This document shows positions 1 through 11,862 of a DNA stretch of 64,000 bases, piece after piece. Both the position numbers and the translations under genes were made by a program. Position 1 is the stretch's first letter. Every line of letters starts with the position of its first letter. The notes beneath the pieces are model-generated. The model made no database searches. It was not told the origin of the DNA and worked only from the letters and a program-made list of their open reading frames with translations. Origin of the DNA: Hydractinia symbiolongicarpus (Eukaryota > Cnidaria > Hydrozoa > Anthoathecata > Hydractiniidae); the NCBI RefSeq assembly GCF_029227915.1, contig NC_079879.1, forward strand, positions 22,768,501 to 22,832,500. Reading direction: 5' to 3'.

Positions 1-142
1 CAAAGAGAACAATAAAAAAACTAATTCAACTAATCACACCACAACTAAACTGTTTATGTGTCGTTAGTACATAGATAAGAAGAAATCCAAATGCCATATA
101 GTATTTTCATCAAATATTTAACAAATTTGCTTCCTGTGTGTG

Positions 143-1136
143 TCATACTAGAGGATGAAGAAGCGAACCACTACTGCACTGACACTCGCAGCTTGCATTG
201 ACAGGTTGCTGAAAGGTTTGCCAGGACATCTGTTGGTCATTTGTCAATGTTTTTCGCAGAAATGAATAAAACACCACTTTTTGTTTACACATTCCACTAC
301 CAGATAAACATGCAGGGGTGGAACTATCGCATTCAATACTTTTCACAAAACGAGGAATGCTATAATAAAAAGTGCAGGCGTTATTTCTTCTCATGTAAAT
401 AATGCAAGCACAAAAAAATATTATCTACCACGATAAATATTGTTATTACTTACACTGTCTGTCCAAAATCCACAGTTTTGACACAAACGCCACATAAGCG
501 AATAAGATGAGAGGCCGTTGAGCTGCCCTTTGAATAACAAGTTCTTTTATCAATTGCTATTTGACTGCGAAGATTACCCATCTTTCCTTTATTATGACCC
601 AAAAGTTCTTTATTAGCATTAAATAAATGTTTGTCAGTCTTTACACTGGCAAAATATGTTGGTTTAGATTGAATGTCTTCCGTAAATGGATAAATTACAT
701 CACCTCTTTTAGAATCCTCAACTTCAATATTTATACCTTGCATTGGTAACCGAATCTCTTGGAATTCATACTTCTGCGCTTGTTCTGACATTGGACCACC
801 ATATAACAACCTCACCAAAGGCTGACTAGCTTTCTTAATTTCATTCACATCTTTCCCGAGTTTTAAGTACTTCAAAGCCATTACCAAAGACTTCTCTGCA
901 GCACTTGGCTCTGTATACTGCTTTATAGGAAGAGCTGATTGCAACTCTGTTCGCTTTAGTATATCAACTTTCTTTGTATGTTCTTCTGCTTCTTCGTTTG
1001 TAAAGAAAACAAAGTCAGCAAGCGGACCAGCTCCATTATACAAATCGAGTAACTTTGTTTTAATTTCTTTTTTTGATGTAGATTCACCAAAGTGGAAGAA
1101 CAGTACGCTGATGAGTATAGAGATTGGTGTTTTCAT
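143..1136 (-). CDS. Secreted cystine-knot precursor, Spaetzle/neurotrophin-like (array copy 1)
   Basis: Two coding exons on the minus strand: 1136-454 and 359-143. The donor after 454 reads GTAAGT and the acceptor before 359 is a TTTTTATTATAG tract. The codon is split 2+1, so the frame is preserved, giving about 299 aa. The start is the ATG at 1136. The open frame extends upstream to 1205 only through a TTG codon, and the ATG begins a classic signal peptide (MKTPISILISVLFFHF). A pro-region of about 180 residues ends in Lys-Arg at residues 197-198, a convertase-type site. The last 101 residues hold nine cysteines, ending in CECQC after an NAS glycosylation sequon. The C-x6-C-x6-C block, the long loop with a Trp, and the closing C-x-C-x-C resemble Spaetzle/NGF cystine knots. 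An odd cysteine count fits a disulfide-linked dimer. The family assignment is inference. This copy has Thr where copies 2 and 3 have Pro (position 217). Confidence 0.75.
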
Positions 1137-1150
1137 CCTTAGGGATAATC
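1137..1150 (-). promoter_or_regulatory. 3' splice acceptor 13 nt upstream of the ligand start codon (copy 1)
   Basis: On the minus strand a long pyrimidine-rich tract ends in TATACTTAG at 1150. Thirteen bases (1149-1137) then separate the AG from the ATG at 1136. The same arrangement recurs in copies 2 and 3. Either a 5'-untranslated exon lies upstream or the mRNA receives a trans-spliced leader, as happens in several cnidarians. I cannot see the donor, so the two cannot be separated here. Confidence 0.55.
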
Positions 1151-4100
1151 TAAGTATAAAAAGAACAAAACAAAAAACATGGGGACAAGCGCTACAACAT
1201 TTCAAAGTGAGGAGAAGTGCTATATATTTATTCTTTGTTACGGGTTAGAGTTACAAGTTAGCAAATAAGTAGGAGAGTAGCGGGACTATAGCCTTCTCCC
1301 AAGGCCTGAAGGAAAATAGCATTTAGAATTTCTTAAAGAACGATCTAACCAATGTTAATTATTCTTAAAGCTAATTTTTAGAAATACTTTAAAAACAAAA
1401 GTAGCATAAAATTTTCAGAAAAGTATTAAAATTATCCTTCTATTATTGCAGCTATATCAATCAAGTATCAGATACTGAGACCAACTTTATTTTCCACCAT
1501 CAGTACTTTGCGCAAATCCCAGACATGTAAAATAGAAAGTTGCAAAATTTCCATCTATTTTTACAGCATTTTTGAGTTACTACTAAAAGCACATTTTTGT
1601 CAACTTGAAATTTGTCGAATTTGCAAATATATAAAAGCGAAAACTTTTTTTTAAAAAAAAATCAGCAAACAAAACGCTTTCTACAGTGCGCAGAAATTCA
1701 ACTTAAAGAAAATGTTGGTCTATACAAAATATAAATTCTTACCTTTCTTACTTGGTACTGACAGTTTTCACCAAGGTATTTCGAAGCGTTTCCAAAATCT
1801 TTTGATCTTAATATAAAAACTCTCTTTTTTGCGGAAATATATGAGAGTTACCTAAGCAACAAAAACTCATTTTCAGCATTTTAAAATATTTCCTCTTCAG
1901 AAACGTAAAATTAAATGACTTATAGCTCGTCGTAATAACTAGCTTGGAGTTCTCTATTCCATAAAAAATTATAAATTCCTGTTCCCTTCTTACGTTAAAC
2001 CTTGGATGTTAAACGAAAGTTTGTCCTTTTCTATTTTTGGTGCCAAAAAGCTGCAGTGTAAAAACTTATATTTAAAGATGCTGTGATCATTTACAGGATT
2101 TCACCCAACGTTAAGAACATAAGTATTTTTAGTCGGGGATGGTAATCATTTTGGGAATTCTGAAGCAATCTCAGTTTATTTAGTAAAACATTTAATATTA
2201 TTTTATTTGCATTATAATGTCCTATGTTTTTTATAAGAACTAAAAATTTTAATTTTTAAAAAACACTGCTTGAAAAAATGTTAGTGGACAGATTTTATTT
2301 AAATGTTCGGCGAAATATAGCTGAGGTATATATTATATATATATAATACCTGGATTAAAACAGGAAAAAAACAAAAGCACAAATAACAAATTTTAACTTT
2401 GTATCGTTGCAAATTAACTACTTTTAAGGAAGGCTTCTTTGTTCGCATTCAAACCAGCCGATGTACGTCAGACAGCTGTTTGTAATTTAAAACAATCCTT
2501 TATTTCGTTATTTGCATTTAAAAACGACACTAATCGCCACAGTTATTGATGATAAAACATCCAAGTGGTGTTTCTCTTGCAGGACTTGGAGAGAATTGTG
2601 GCTGCTACAAACCACGAAAATTTGCCAGCCTTCCAAACACTGGATTATTAATTCAATGTTTTACGTACATAAAATTTCTTTACTGTTTCTTGAAAATATG
2701 AAGCTTTAGGTGTGAAAATGTGACTTTGACTTTTCATTTAAATTGCTGTGTAAGCAAAATTTCCAGATAAAATGTTTTACGAGCTTCAACTTTTTAGTAC
2801 TACATTATTCTTTATCTGTAGCCATGTTGGTTGCACAAGGTTGTGCGGAGTTTTTTGTCCATTTTTATTTTCACATAAAAAACCGTTGTATATTTTGAAA
2901 AATTCTTGGGTAGCATTCTAATTTAAAGATTCCAGAGTAAAAATATCTCTGCACACCATATTATAGCTGTATGATTTACCAAACATGTCTGAAAATTCTA
3001 AAGAAAACTAATCATAAAGGAAGTTGGAGCTGGCGCAGTGCAGTACTATGAAGATCAGCATAAATTTCAACGTTATGCGCCATCTTTGATGTTATCAAGG
3101 TTTCTCTACGTAATATTTTCCGTATTATGTTACAAGCACGCAGCACTGAAGCAATATTCCACAGAAGTAAATATTGATGCGTGGTCTAAAAATAACCTTT
3201 TGTAACAAATTATTTGGGCTTTTTTGTGTTGTATTTTCAAAGGGTTACTGCCACTTTACCTTATATAAAAAATTACACATAAATAAACAACATAAACCAT
3301 GCTAGCGTCGAGATAATCGAACTCAACTAATTCGTACAACTTTTAAAAAGTTGTGAAGGAATTGTCACTTAAAACGCTCCTTGAAAAAACTTAATTCTTA
3401 ATAACAACCCATAAAACACCTCAAATTTTTTTTCCTGGATATTTCGCCTTAGGTCAAAGGTTGACAGCAACTAAGAAAAGTTTGATCACGTGATTGTATT
3501 TAATTATGCAAATTAATGAAAAGAATTAAAATAATAGCGGTTACATACAGGAAATACGCTCTTCTTTACGCAATATTATAAAAATGTACGATCAAAACAC
3601 ACATAGAAGAGGAATATGAACTAAATCACCGGGTCTCGTTTTTCGATTCAAGAAATAAACGCTCTTGGACTTACAGCGGTCAGCTCTCCGTAAAAGAAAA
3701 ATGAAAACGCTTCTCCTTTTCATGGACGCAGTATTGCTAGCATATTCAAATCTCAAATTTTCTTCAAGCCCAAAAAATATTAAATATGGAATTTTTTGAA
3801 CTTCTTTTCTCAGCATTTTTTATTGCTGTATGTTCATTTAGAATAGGAATTATTTTCGCGTGCTGAGCAAAGCAGTAAGCACCAGGGATAATTAATCCTT
3901 TACCACAGGGCTTGTAAAACATAACACTAGTTTATATTAAATTTGTAAAAATTGTAAAATCTAAAATCAAACCTCTCTAAATCAAACAATTTTTTGCCCT
4001 GTCTGCTTTTAACTTCGCTGCACGTTGTCAATTAACACATACAAATAATTTTGGATGTTCAGGAAAACTTTTTTATTTTTATGATAAGCGTTCATGTAAT

Positions 4101-4526
4101 ACAACATCATAAGATATTTCCTAATAAGCAATCGTCACAAAAACTATTTTCTCACCCTCAAAAATGGTAAAAGGTTGGTAAGTTATCGACATAAGAAAAA
4201 ACATGCAACGTCGTGAACAAAGTTAGAACCCAGAAGTCACGTTACATGTGTAGCTAAAAGTAGCACAGGAATAGTTTCTTCCCTTTCTTTGTCTGTCATA
4301 TTATGTTCGAAATGACCTGGACTGAATAAAGTTAAGGAGCATCAAAACGTTTAAACACACATGTGTTTAAACGTTTTAATTGTACAAAGAGAACAATAAA
4401 AAAACTAATTCAACTAATCACACCACAACTAAACTGTTTATGTGTCGTTAGTACATAGATAAGAAGAAATCCAAATGCCATATAGTATTTTCATCAAATA
4501 TTTAACAAATTTGCTTCCTGTGTGTG
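1151..4526. other. Spacer of the tandem unit, no supported gene
   Basis: About 3.4 kb between ligand gene copies, repeated at 5,535-8,910 and (partly) 9,919-11,274. It is AT-rich with homopolymer runs and a TA-rich imperfect palindrome near 2,326-2,350. Two short open frames (2,512-2,709 plus; 3,592-3,816 minus) show no recognisable domain, and the first starts on TTG. The upstream part should contain the ligand promoter. The left end of each spacer contains the 34-bp palindrome listed separately. Confidence 0.6.
4344..4377. repeat. Perfect 16-bp-arm palindrome within the array unit
   Basis: The arms aaaacgtttaaacaca and tgtgtttaaacgtttt are exact reverse complements separated by 2 bp, able to form a cruciform or hairpin. 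It lies about 150 bp beyond the 3' end of the next ligand gene copy (stop at 4,527) and recurs at 8,728-8,761. Confidence 0.95.
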
Positions 4527-5520
4527 TCATACTAGAGGATGAAGAAGCGAACCACTACTGCACTGACACTCGCAGCTTGCATTGACAGGTTGCTGAAAGG
4601 GTTGCCAGGACATCTGTTGGTCATTTGTCAATGTTTTTCGCAGAAATGAATAAAACACCACTTTTTGTTTACACATTCCACTACCAGATAAACATGCAGG
4701 GGTGGAACTATCGCATTCAATACTTTTCACAAAACGAGGAATGCTATAATAAAAAGTGCAGGCGTTATTTCTTCTCATGTAAATAATGCAAGCACAAAAA
4801 AATATTATCTACCACGATAAATATTGTTATTACTTACACTGTCTGTCCAAAATCCACAGTTTTGACACAAACGCCACATAAGCGAATAAGATGAGAGGCC
4901 GTTGAGCTGCCCTTTGAATAACAAGTTCTTTTATCAATTGCTATTTGACTGCGAAGATTACCCATCTTTCCTTTATTATGACCCAAAAGTTCTTTATTAG
5001 CATTAAATAAATGTTTGTCAGTCTTTACACTGGCAAAATATGTTGGTTTAGATTGAATGTCTTCCGTAAATGGATAAATTACATCACCTCTTTTAGAATC
5101 CTCAACTTCAATATTTATACCTTGCATTGGTAACCGAATCTCTTGGAATTCATACTTCTGCGCTTGTTCTGACATTGGACCACCATATAACAACCTCACC
5201 AAAGGCTGACTAGCTTTCTTAATTTCATTCACATCTTTCCCGAGTTTTAAGTACTTCAAAGCCATTACCAAAGACTTCTCTGCAGCACTTGGCTCTGTAT
5301 ACTGCTTTATAGGAAGAGCTGATTGCAACTCTGTTCGCTTTAGTATATCAACTTTCTTTGTATGTTCTTCTGCTTCTTCGTTTGTAAAGAAAACAAAGTC
5401 AGCAAGCGGACCAGCTCCATTATACAAATCGAGTAACTTTGTTTTAATTTCTTTTTTTGATGTAGATTCACCAAAGTGGAAGAACAGTACGCTGATGAGT
5501 ATAGAGATTGGTGTTTTCAT
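4527..5520 (-). CDS. Secreted cystine-knot precursor, Spaetzle/neurotrophin-like (array copy 2)
   Basis: Identical organisation to copy 1: exon 1 at 5520-4838 (ATG at 5520), exon 2 at 4743-4527, donor GTAAGT, split codon 2+1, about 299 aa. Signal peptide, long pro-region, Lys-Arg before the first cysteine of the C-terminal domain, and nine cysteines are all intact. It encodes Pro instead of Thr at the single coding difference from copy 1, in the loop between the sixth and seventh cysteine. There are no stops or frameshifts, so the copy looks functional. Confidence 0.75.
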
Positions 5521-8500
5521 CCTTAGGGATAATCTAAGTATAAAAAGAACAAAACAAAAAACATGGGGACAAGCGCTACAACATTTCAAAGTGAGGAGAA
5601 GTGCTATATATTTATTCTTTGTTACGGGTTAGAGTTACAAGTTAGCAAATAAGTAGGAGAGTAGCGGGACTATAGCCTTCTCCCAAGGCCTGAAGGAAAA
5701 TAGCATTTAGAATTTCTTAAAGAACGATCTAACCAATGTTAATTATTCTTAAAGCTAATTTTTAGAAATACTTTAAAAACAAAAGTAGCATAAAATTTTC
5801 AGAAAAGTATTAAAATTATCCTTCTATTATTGCAGCTATATCAATCAAGTATCAGATACTGAGACCAACTTTATTTTCCACCATCAGTACTTTGCGCAAA
5901 TCCCAGACATGTAAAATAGAAAGTTGCAAAATTTCCATCTATTTTTACAGCATTTTTAAGTTACTACTAAAAGCACATTTTTGTCAACTTGAAATTTGTC
6001 GAATTTGCAAATATATAAAAGCGAAAACTTTTTTTTAAAAAAAAATCAGCAAACAAAACGCTTTCTACAGTGCGCAGAAATTCAACTTAAAGAAAATGTT
6101 GGTCTATACAAAATATAAATTCTTACCTTTCTTACTTGGTACTGACAGTTTTCACCAAGGTATTTCGAAGCGTTTCCAAAATCTTTTGATCTTAATATAA
6201 AAACTCTCTTTTTTGCGGAAATATATGAGAGTTACCTAAGCAACAAAAACTCATTTTCAGCATTTTAAAATATTTCCTCTTCAGAAACGTAAAATTAAAT
6301 GACTTATAGCTCGTCGTAATAACTAGCTTGGAGTTCTCTATTCCATAAAAAATTATAAATTCCTGTTCCCTTCTTACGTTAAACCTTGGATGTTAAACGA
6401 AAGTTTGTCCTTTTCTATTTTTGGTGCCAAAAAGCTGCAGTGTAAAAACTTATATTTAAAGATGCTGTGATCATTTACAGGATTTCACCCAACGTTAAGA
6501 ACATAAGTATTTTTAGTCGGGGATGGTAATCATTTTGGGAATTCTGAAGCAATCTCAGTTTATTTAGTAAAACATTTAATATTATTTTATTTGCATTATA
6601 ATGTCCTATGTTTTTTATAAGAACTAAAAATTTTAATTTTTAAAAAACACTGCTTGAAAAAATGTTAGTGGACAGATTTTATTTAAATGTTCGGCGAAAT
6701 ATAGCTGAGGTATATATTATATATATATAATACCTGGATTAAAACAGGAAAAAAACAAAAGCACAAATAACAAATTTTAACTTTGTATCGTTGCAAATTA
6801 ACTACTTTTAAGGAAGGCTTCTTTGTTCGCATTCAAACCAGCCGATGTACGTCAGACAGCTGTTTGTAATTTAAAACAATCCTTTATTTCGTTATTTGCA
6901 TTTAAAAACGACACTAATCGCCACAGTTATTGATGATAAAACATCCAAGTGGTGTTTCTCTTGCAGGACTTGGAGAGAATTGTGGCTGCTACAAACCACG
7001 AAAATTTGCCAGCCTTCCAAACACTGGATTATTAATTCAATGTTTTACGTACATAAAATTTCTTTACTGTTTCTTGAAAATATGAAGCTTTAGGTGTGAA
7101 AATGTGACTTTGACTTTTCATTTAAATTGCTGTGTAAGCAAAATTTCCAGATAAAATGTTTTACGAGCTTCAACTTTTTAGTACTACATTATTCTTTATC
7201 TGTAGCCATGTTGGTTGCACAAGGTTGTGCGGAGTTTTTTGTCCATTTTTATTTTCACATAAAAAACCGTTGTATATTTTGAAAAATTCTTGGGTAGCAT
7301 TCTAATTTAAAGATTCCAGAGTAAAAATATCTCTGCACACCATATTATAGCTGTATGATTTACCAAACATGTCTGAAAATTCTAAAGAAAACTAATCATA
7401 AAGGAAGTTGGAGCTGGCGCAGTGCAGTACTATGAAGATCAGCATAAATTTCAACGTTATGCGCCATCTTTGATGTTATCAAGGTTTCTCTACGTAATAT
7501 TTTCCGTATTATGTTACAAGCACGCAGCACTGAAGCAATATTCCACAGAAGTAAATATTGATGCGTGGTCTAAAAATAACCTTTTGTAACAAATTACTTG
7601 GGCTTTTTTGTGTTGTATTTTCAAAGGGTTACTGCCACTTTACCTTATATAAAAAATTACACATAAATAAACAACATAAACCATGCTAGCGTCGAGATAA
7701 TCGAACTCAACTAATTCGTACAACTTTTAAAAAGTTGTGAAGGAATTGTCACTTAAAACGCTCCTTGAAAAAACTTAATTCTTAATAACAACCCATAAAA
7801 CACCTCAAATTTTTTTTCCTGGATATTTCGCCTTAGGTCAAAGGTTGACAGCAACTAAGAAAAGTTTGATCACGTGATTGTATTTAATTATGCAAATTAA
7901 TGAAAAGAATTAAAATAATAGCGGTTACATACAGGAAATACGCTCTTCTTTACGCAATATTATAAAAATGTACGATCAAAACACACATAGAAGAGGAATA
8001 TGAACTAAATCACCGGGTCTCGTTTTTCGATTCAAGAAATAAACGCTCTTGGACTTACAGCGGTCAGCTCTCCGTAAAAGAAAAATGAAAACGCTTCTCC
8101 TTTTCATGGACGCAGTATTGCTAGCATATTCAAATCTCAAATTTTCTTCAAGCCCAAAAAATATTAAATATGGAATTTTTTGAACTTCTTTTCTCAGCAT
8201 TTTTTATTGCTGTATGTTCATTTAGAATAGGAATTATTTTCGCGTGCTGAGCAAAGCAGTAAGCACCAGGGATAATTAATCCTTTACCACAGGGCTTGTA
8301 AAACATAACACTAGTTTATATTAAATTTGTAAAAATTGTAAAATCTAAAATCAAACCTCTCTAAATCAAACAATTTTTTGCCCTGTCTGCTTTTAACTTC
8401 GCTGCACGTTGTCAATTAACACATACAAATAATTTTGGATGTTCAGGAAAACTTTTTTATTTTTATGATAAGCGTTCATGTAATACAACATCATAAGATA

Positions 8501-8727
8501 TTTCCTAATAAGCAATCGTCACAAAAACTATTTTCTCACCCTCAAAAATGGTAAAAGGTTGGTAAGTTATCGACATAAGAAAAAACATGCAACGTCGTGA
8601 ACAAAGTTAGAACCCAGAAGTCACGTTACATGTGTAGCTAAAAGTAGCACAGGAATAGTTTCTTCCCTTTCTTTGTCTGTCATATTATGTTCGAAATGAC
8701 CTGGACTGAATAAAGTTAAGGAGCATC

Positions 8728-8761
8728 AAAACGTTTAAACACACATGTGTTTAAACGTTTT
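8728..8761. repeat. Second copy of the 16-bp-arm palindrome
   Basis: Exact repeat of the palindrome at 4,344-4,377, displaced by one array period. Both arms are intact, with a 2-bp centre. Confidence 0.95.
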
Positions 8762-8910
8762 AATTGTACAAAGAGAACAATAAAAAAACTAATTCAACTA
8801 ATCACACCACAACTAAACTGTTTATGTGTCGTTAGTACATAGATAAGAAGAAATCCAAATGCCATATAGTATTTTCATCAAATATTTAACAAATTTGCTT
8901 CCTGTGTGTG

Positions 8911-9904
8911 TCATACTAGAGGATGAAGAAGCGAACCACTACTGCACTGACACTCGCAGCTTGCATTGACAGGTTGCTGAAAGGGTTGCCAGGACATCTG
9001 TTGGTCATTTGTCAATGTTTTTCGCAGAAATGAATAAAACACCACTTTTTGTTTACACATTCCACTACCAGATAAACATGCAGGGGTGGAACTATCGCAT
9101 TCAATACTTTTCACAAAACGAGGAATGCTATAATAAAAAGTGCAGGCGTTATTTCTTCTCATGTAAATAATGCAAGCACAAAAAAATATTATCTACCACG
9201 ATAAATATTGTTATTACTTACACTGTCTGTCCAAAATCCACAGTTTTGACACAAACGCCACATAAGCGAATAAGATGAGAGGCCGTTGAGCTGCCCTTTG
9301 AATAACAAGTTCTTTTATCAATTGCTATTTGACTGCGAAGATTACCCATCTTTCCTTTATTATGACCCAAAAGTTCTTTATTAGCATTAAATAAATGTTT
9401 GTCAGTCTTTACACTGGCAAAATATGTTGGTTTAGATTGAATGTCTTCCGTAAATGGATAAATTACATCACCTCTTTTAGAATCCTCAACTTCAATATTT
9501 ATACCTTGCATTGGTAACCGAATCTCTTGGAATTCATACTTCTGCGCTTGTTCTGACATTGGACCACCATATAACAACCTCACCAAAGGCTGACTAGCTT
9601 TCTTAATTTCATTCACATCTTTCCCGAGTTTTAAGTACTTCAAAGCCATTACCAAAGACTTCTCTGCAGCACTTGGCTCTGTATACTGCTTTATAGGAAG
9701 AGCTGATTGCAACTCTGTTCGCTTTAGTATATCAACTTTCTTTGTATGTTCTTCTGCTTCTTCGTTTGTAAAGAAAACAAAGTCAGCAAGCGGACCAGCT
9801 CCATTATACAAATCGAGTAACTTTGTTTTAATTTCTTTTTTTGATGTAGATTCACCAAAGTGGAAGAACAGTACGCTGATGAGTATAGAGATTGGTGTTT
9901 TCAT
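8911..9904 (-). CDS. Secreted cystine-knot precursor, Spaetzle/neurotrophin-like (array copy 3)
   Basis: Exon 1 at 9904-9222 and exon 2 at 9127-8911, with the same splice sites and about 299 aa. I read the protein as identical to copy 2. The repeat unit ends 1,370 bp upstream of this start codon, at 11,274. This copy therefore keeps less than half of the upstream sequence present in the others and could be regulated differently. It is the terminal gene of the array on this side. Confidence 0.75.
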
Positions 9905-11274
9905 CCTTAGGGATAATCTAAGTATAAAAAGAACAAAACAAAAAACATGGGGACAAGCGCTACAACATTTCAAAGTGAGGAGAAGTGCTATATATTTATT
10001 CTTTGTTACGGGTTAGAGTTACAAGTTAGCAAATAAGTAGGAGAGTAGCGGGACTATAGCCTTCTCCCAAGGCCTGAAGGAAAATAGCATTTAGAATTTC
10101 TTAAAGAACGATCTAACCAATGTTAATTATTCTTAAAGCTAATTTTTAGAAATACTTTAAAAACAAAAGTAGCATAAAATTTTCAGAAAAGTATTAAAAT
10201 TATCCTTCTATTATTGCAGCTATATCAATCAAGTATCAGATACTGAGACCAACTTTATTTTCCACCATCAGTACTTTGCGCAAATCCCAGACATGTAAAA
10301 TAGAAAGTTGCAAAATTTCCATCTATTTTTACAGCATTTTTAAGTTACTACTAAAAGCACATTTTTGTCAACTTGAAATTTGTCGAATTTGCAAATATAT
10401 AAAAGCGAAAACTTTTTTTTAAAAAAAAATCAGCAAACAAAACGCTTTCTACAGTGCGCAGAAATTCAACTTAAAGAAAATGTTGGTCTATACAAAATAT
10501 AAATTCTTACCTTTCTTACTTGGTACTGACAGTTTTCACCAAGGTATTTCGAAGCGTTTCCAAAATCTTTTGATCTTAATATAAAAACTCTCTTTTTTGC
10601 GGAAATATATGAGAGTTACCTAAGCAACAAAAACTCATTTTCAGCATTTTAAAATATTTCCTCTTCAGAAACGTAAAATTAAATGACTTATAGCTCGTCG
10701 TAATAACTAGCTTGGAGTTCTCTATTCCATAAAAAATTATAAATTCCTGTTCCCTTCTTACGTTAAACCTTGGATGTTAAACGAAAGTTTGTCCTTTTCT
10801 ATTTTTGGTGCCAAAAAGCTGCAGTGTAAAAACTTATATTTAAAGATGCTGTGATCATTTACAGGATTTCACCCAACGTTAAGAACATAAGTATTTTTAG
10901 TCGGGGATGGTAATCATTTTGGGAATTCTGAAGCAATCTCAGTTTATTTAGTAAAACATTTAATATTATTTTATTTGCATTATAATGTCCTATGTTTTTT
11001 ATAAGAACTAAAAATTTTAATTTTTAAAAAACACTGCTTGAAAAAATGTTAGTGGACAGATTTTATTTAAATGTTCGGCGAAATATAGCTGAGGTATATA
11101 TTATATATATATAATACCTGGATTAAAACAGGAAAAAAACAAAAGCACAAATAACAAATTTTAACTTTGTATCGTTGCAAATTAACTACTTTTAAGGAAG
11201 GCTTCTTTGTTCGCATTCAAACCAGCCGATGTACGTCAGACAGCTGTTTGTAATTTAAAACAATCCTTTATTTC

Positions 11275-11858
11275 CCCCCTTCAAAGGAGCTTCCATTCCC
11301 CCTCCCGAAAAAGCAAATATACATACATCCATATTCCTAAAAGGAAAAGGAAAAAGACCGAAAAAGGATAGAAATGTAATGTATTTCATTCAATGCTTCA
11401 ATATGGAAAGCTAATGGATATGTGAAATCTTCTTACTGTAGTTAAACAACGCCACTCTTAAAAAAGGCTTGCAAAAAACAGCATTTACGGCAGCTTTTGT
11501 CGAAGTTCAAAACGGAAAAAGCTTGCAGGCATAGGTCATTGAAAGTGCTTTGAATAATAGCACGAACTATTTCAACCGTAACGTTTGCTGTATGAAGTAC
11601 AAGATTTACAAAAAAAGGTTCGTTTTCTGAAAAACGGTTAAAAATTATATTATTCAACGGGTAATAGGTGTTTTCTGGAAAAGTTTATTTTAGTTATTTA
11701 ACTCATCATATTTTAATCGAGGGAGAAAGCATGTGTCCACGAGTTTTTACTTAACATTCGAAAACAGTTTATTTTGAAAACATTTCGATCAAAATTTGTT
11801 TTGTGCATGGTTTAAAATTCCTATCGCAATAATATATATATGCTGTTCTGTTTTATAG
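11275..11858. other. Unique sequence between the array and the small peptide gene
   Basis: Begins abruptly with a C-rich stretch at the array breakpoint. A minus-strand open frame (11,442-11,657) starts on TTG and has no recognisable domain, so I do not call it. TA-rich sequence near 11,830-11,842 and a pyrimidine tract ending in TTTTATAG at 11,858 lead into the next gene. Promoter elements cannot be pinned down. Confidence 0.5.
11845..11858 (+). promoter_or_regulatory. 3' splice acceptor 4 nt before the peptide start codon
   Basis: The tract TGTTCTGTTTTATAG ends at 11,858, followed by ACAA and the ATG at 11,863. Such a short leader is typical of spliced-leader acceptors, although an ordinary 5'-UTR intron is equally possible from sequence alone. 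Confidence 0.5.
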
Positions 11859-11862
11859 ACAA

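Larger units (their letters stand above)
1..11274. repeat. Tandem array of a 4,384-bp unit containing one gene
   Basis: Bases 1, 4,385 and 8,769 begin the same sequence, and every landmark recurs at exactly +4,384. The window holds two full periods plus 2,506 bp of a third. The third copy follows the second up to 11,274 and then breaks into unique sequence. Reading the copies against each other I noticed only three substitutions between copies 1 and 2: position 217 T versus G at 4,601, 1,574 G versus A at 5,958, and 3,213 T versus C at 7,597. I noticed none between copies 2 and 3 where they overlap. This was not an exhaustive alignment. The array runs off the left edge, so its true copy number and the natural unit boundary are unknown. 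Such identity means very recent duplication, ongoing homogenisation, or an assembly artefact. Confidence 0.97.

Noticed and set aside
143-394. Separate 83-aa protein starting at 394
   Set aside because: Its first 11 codons are intron sequence including the acceptor. It is the second exon of the ligand gene.
450-1205. 251-aa frame with a 23-residue extension upstream of the ligand signal peptide
   Set aside because: The extension opens on TTG and spans a strong splice acceptor at 1150. The ATG at 1136 starts a proper signal peptide, and the frame's 3' stop lies in the intron.
3592-3816. 74-aa minus-strand frame in the array spacer
   Set aside because: It has no domain, signal peptide or neighbouring exon. 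It is repeated only because the unit is repeated.
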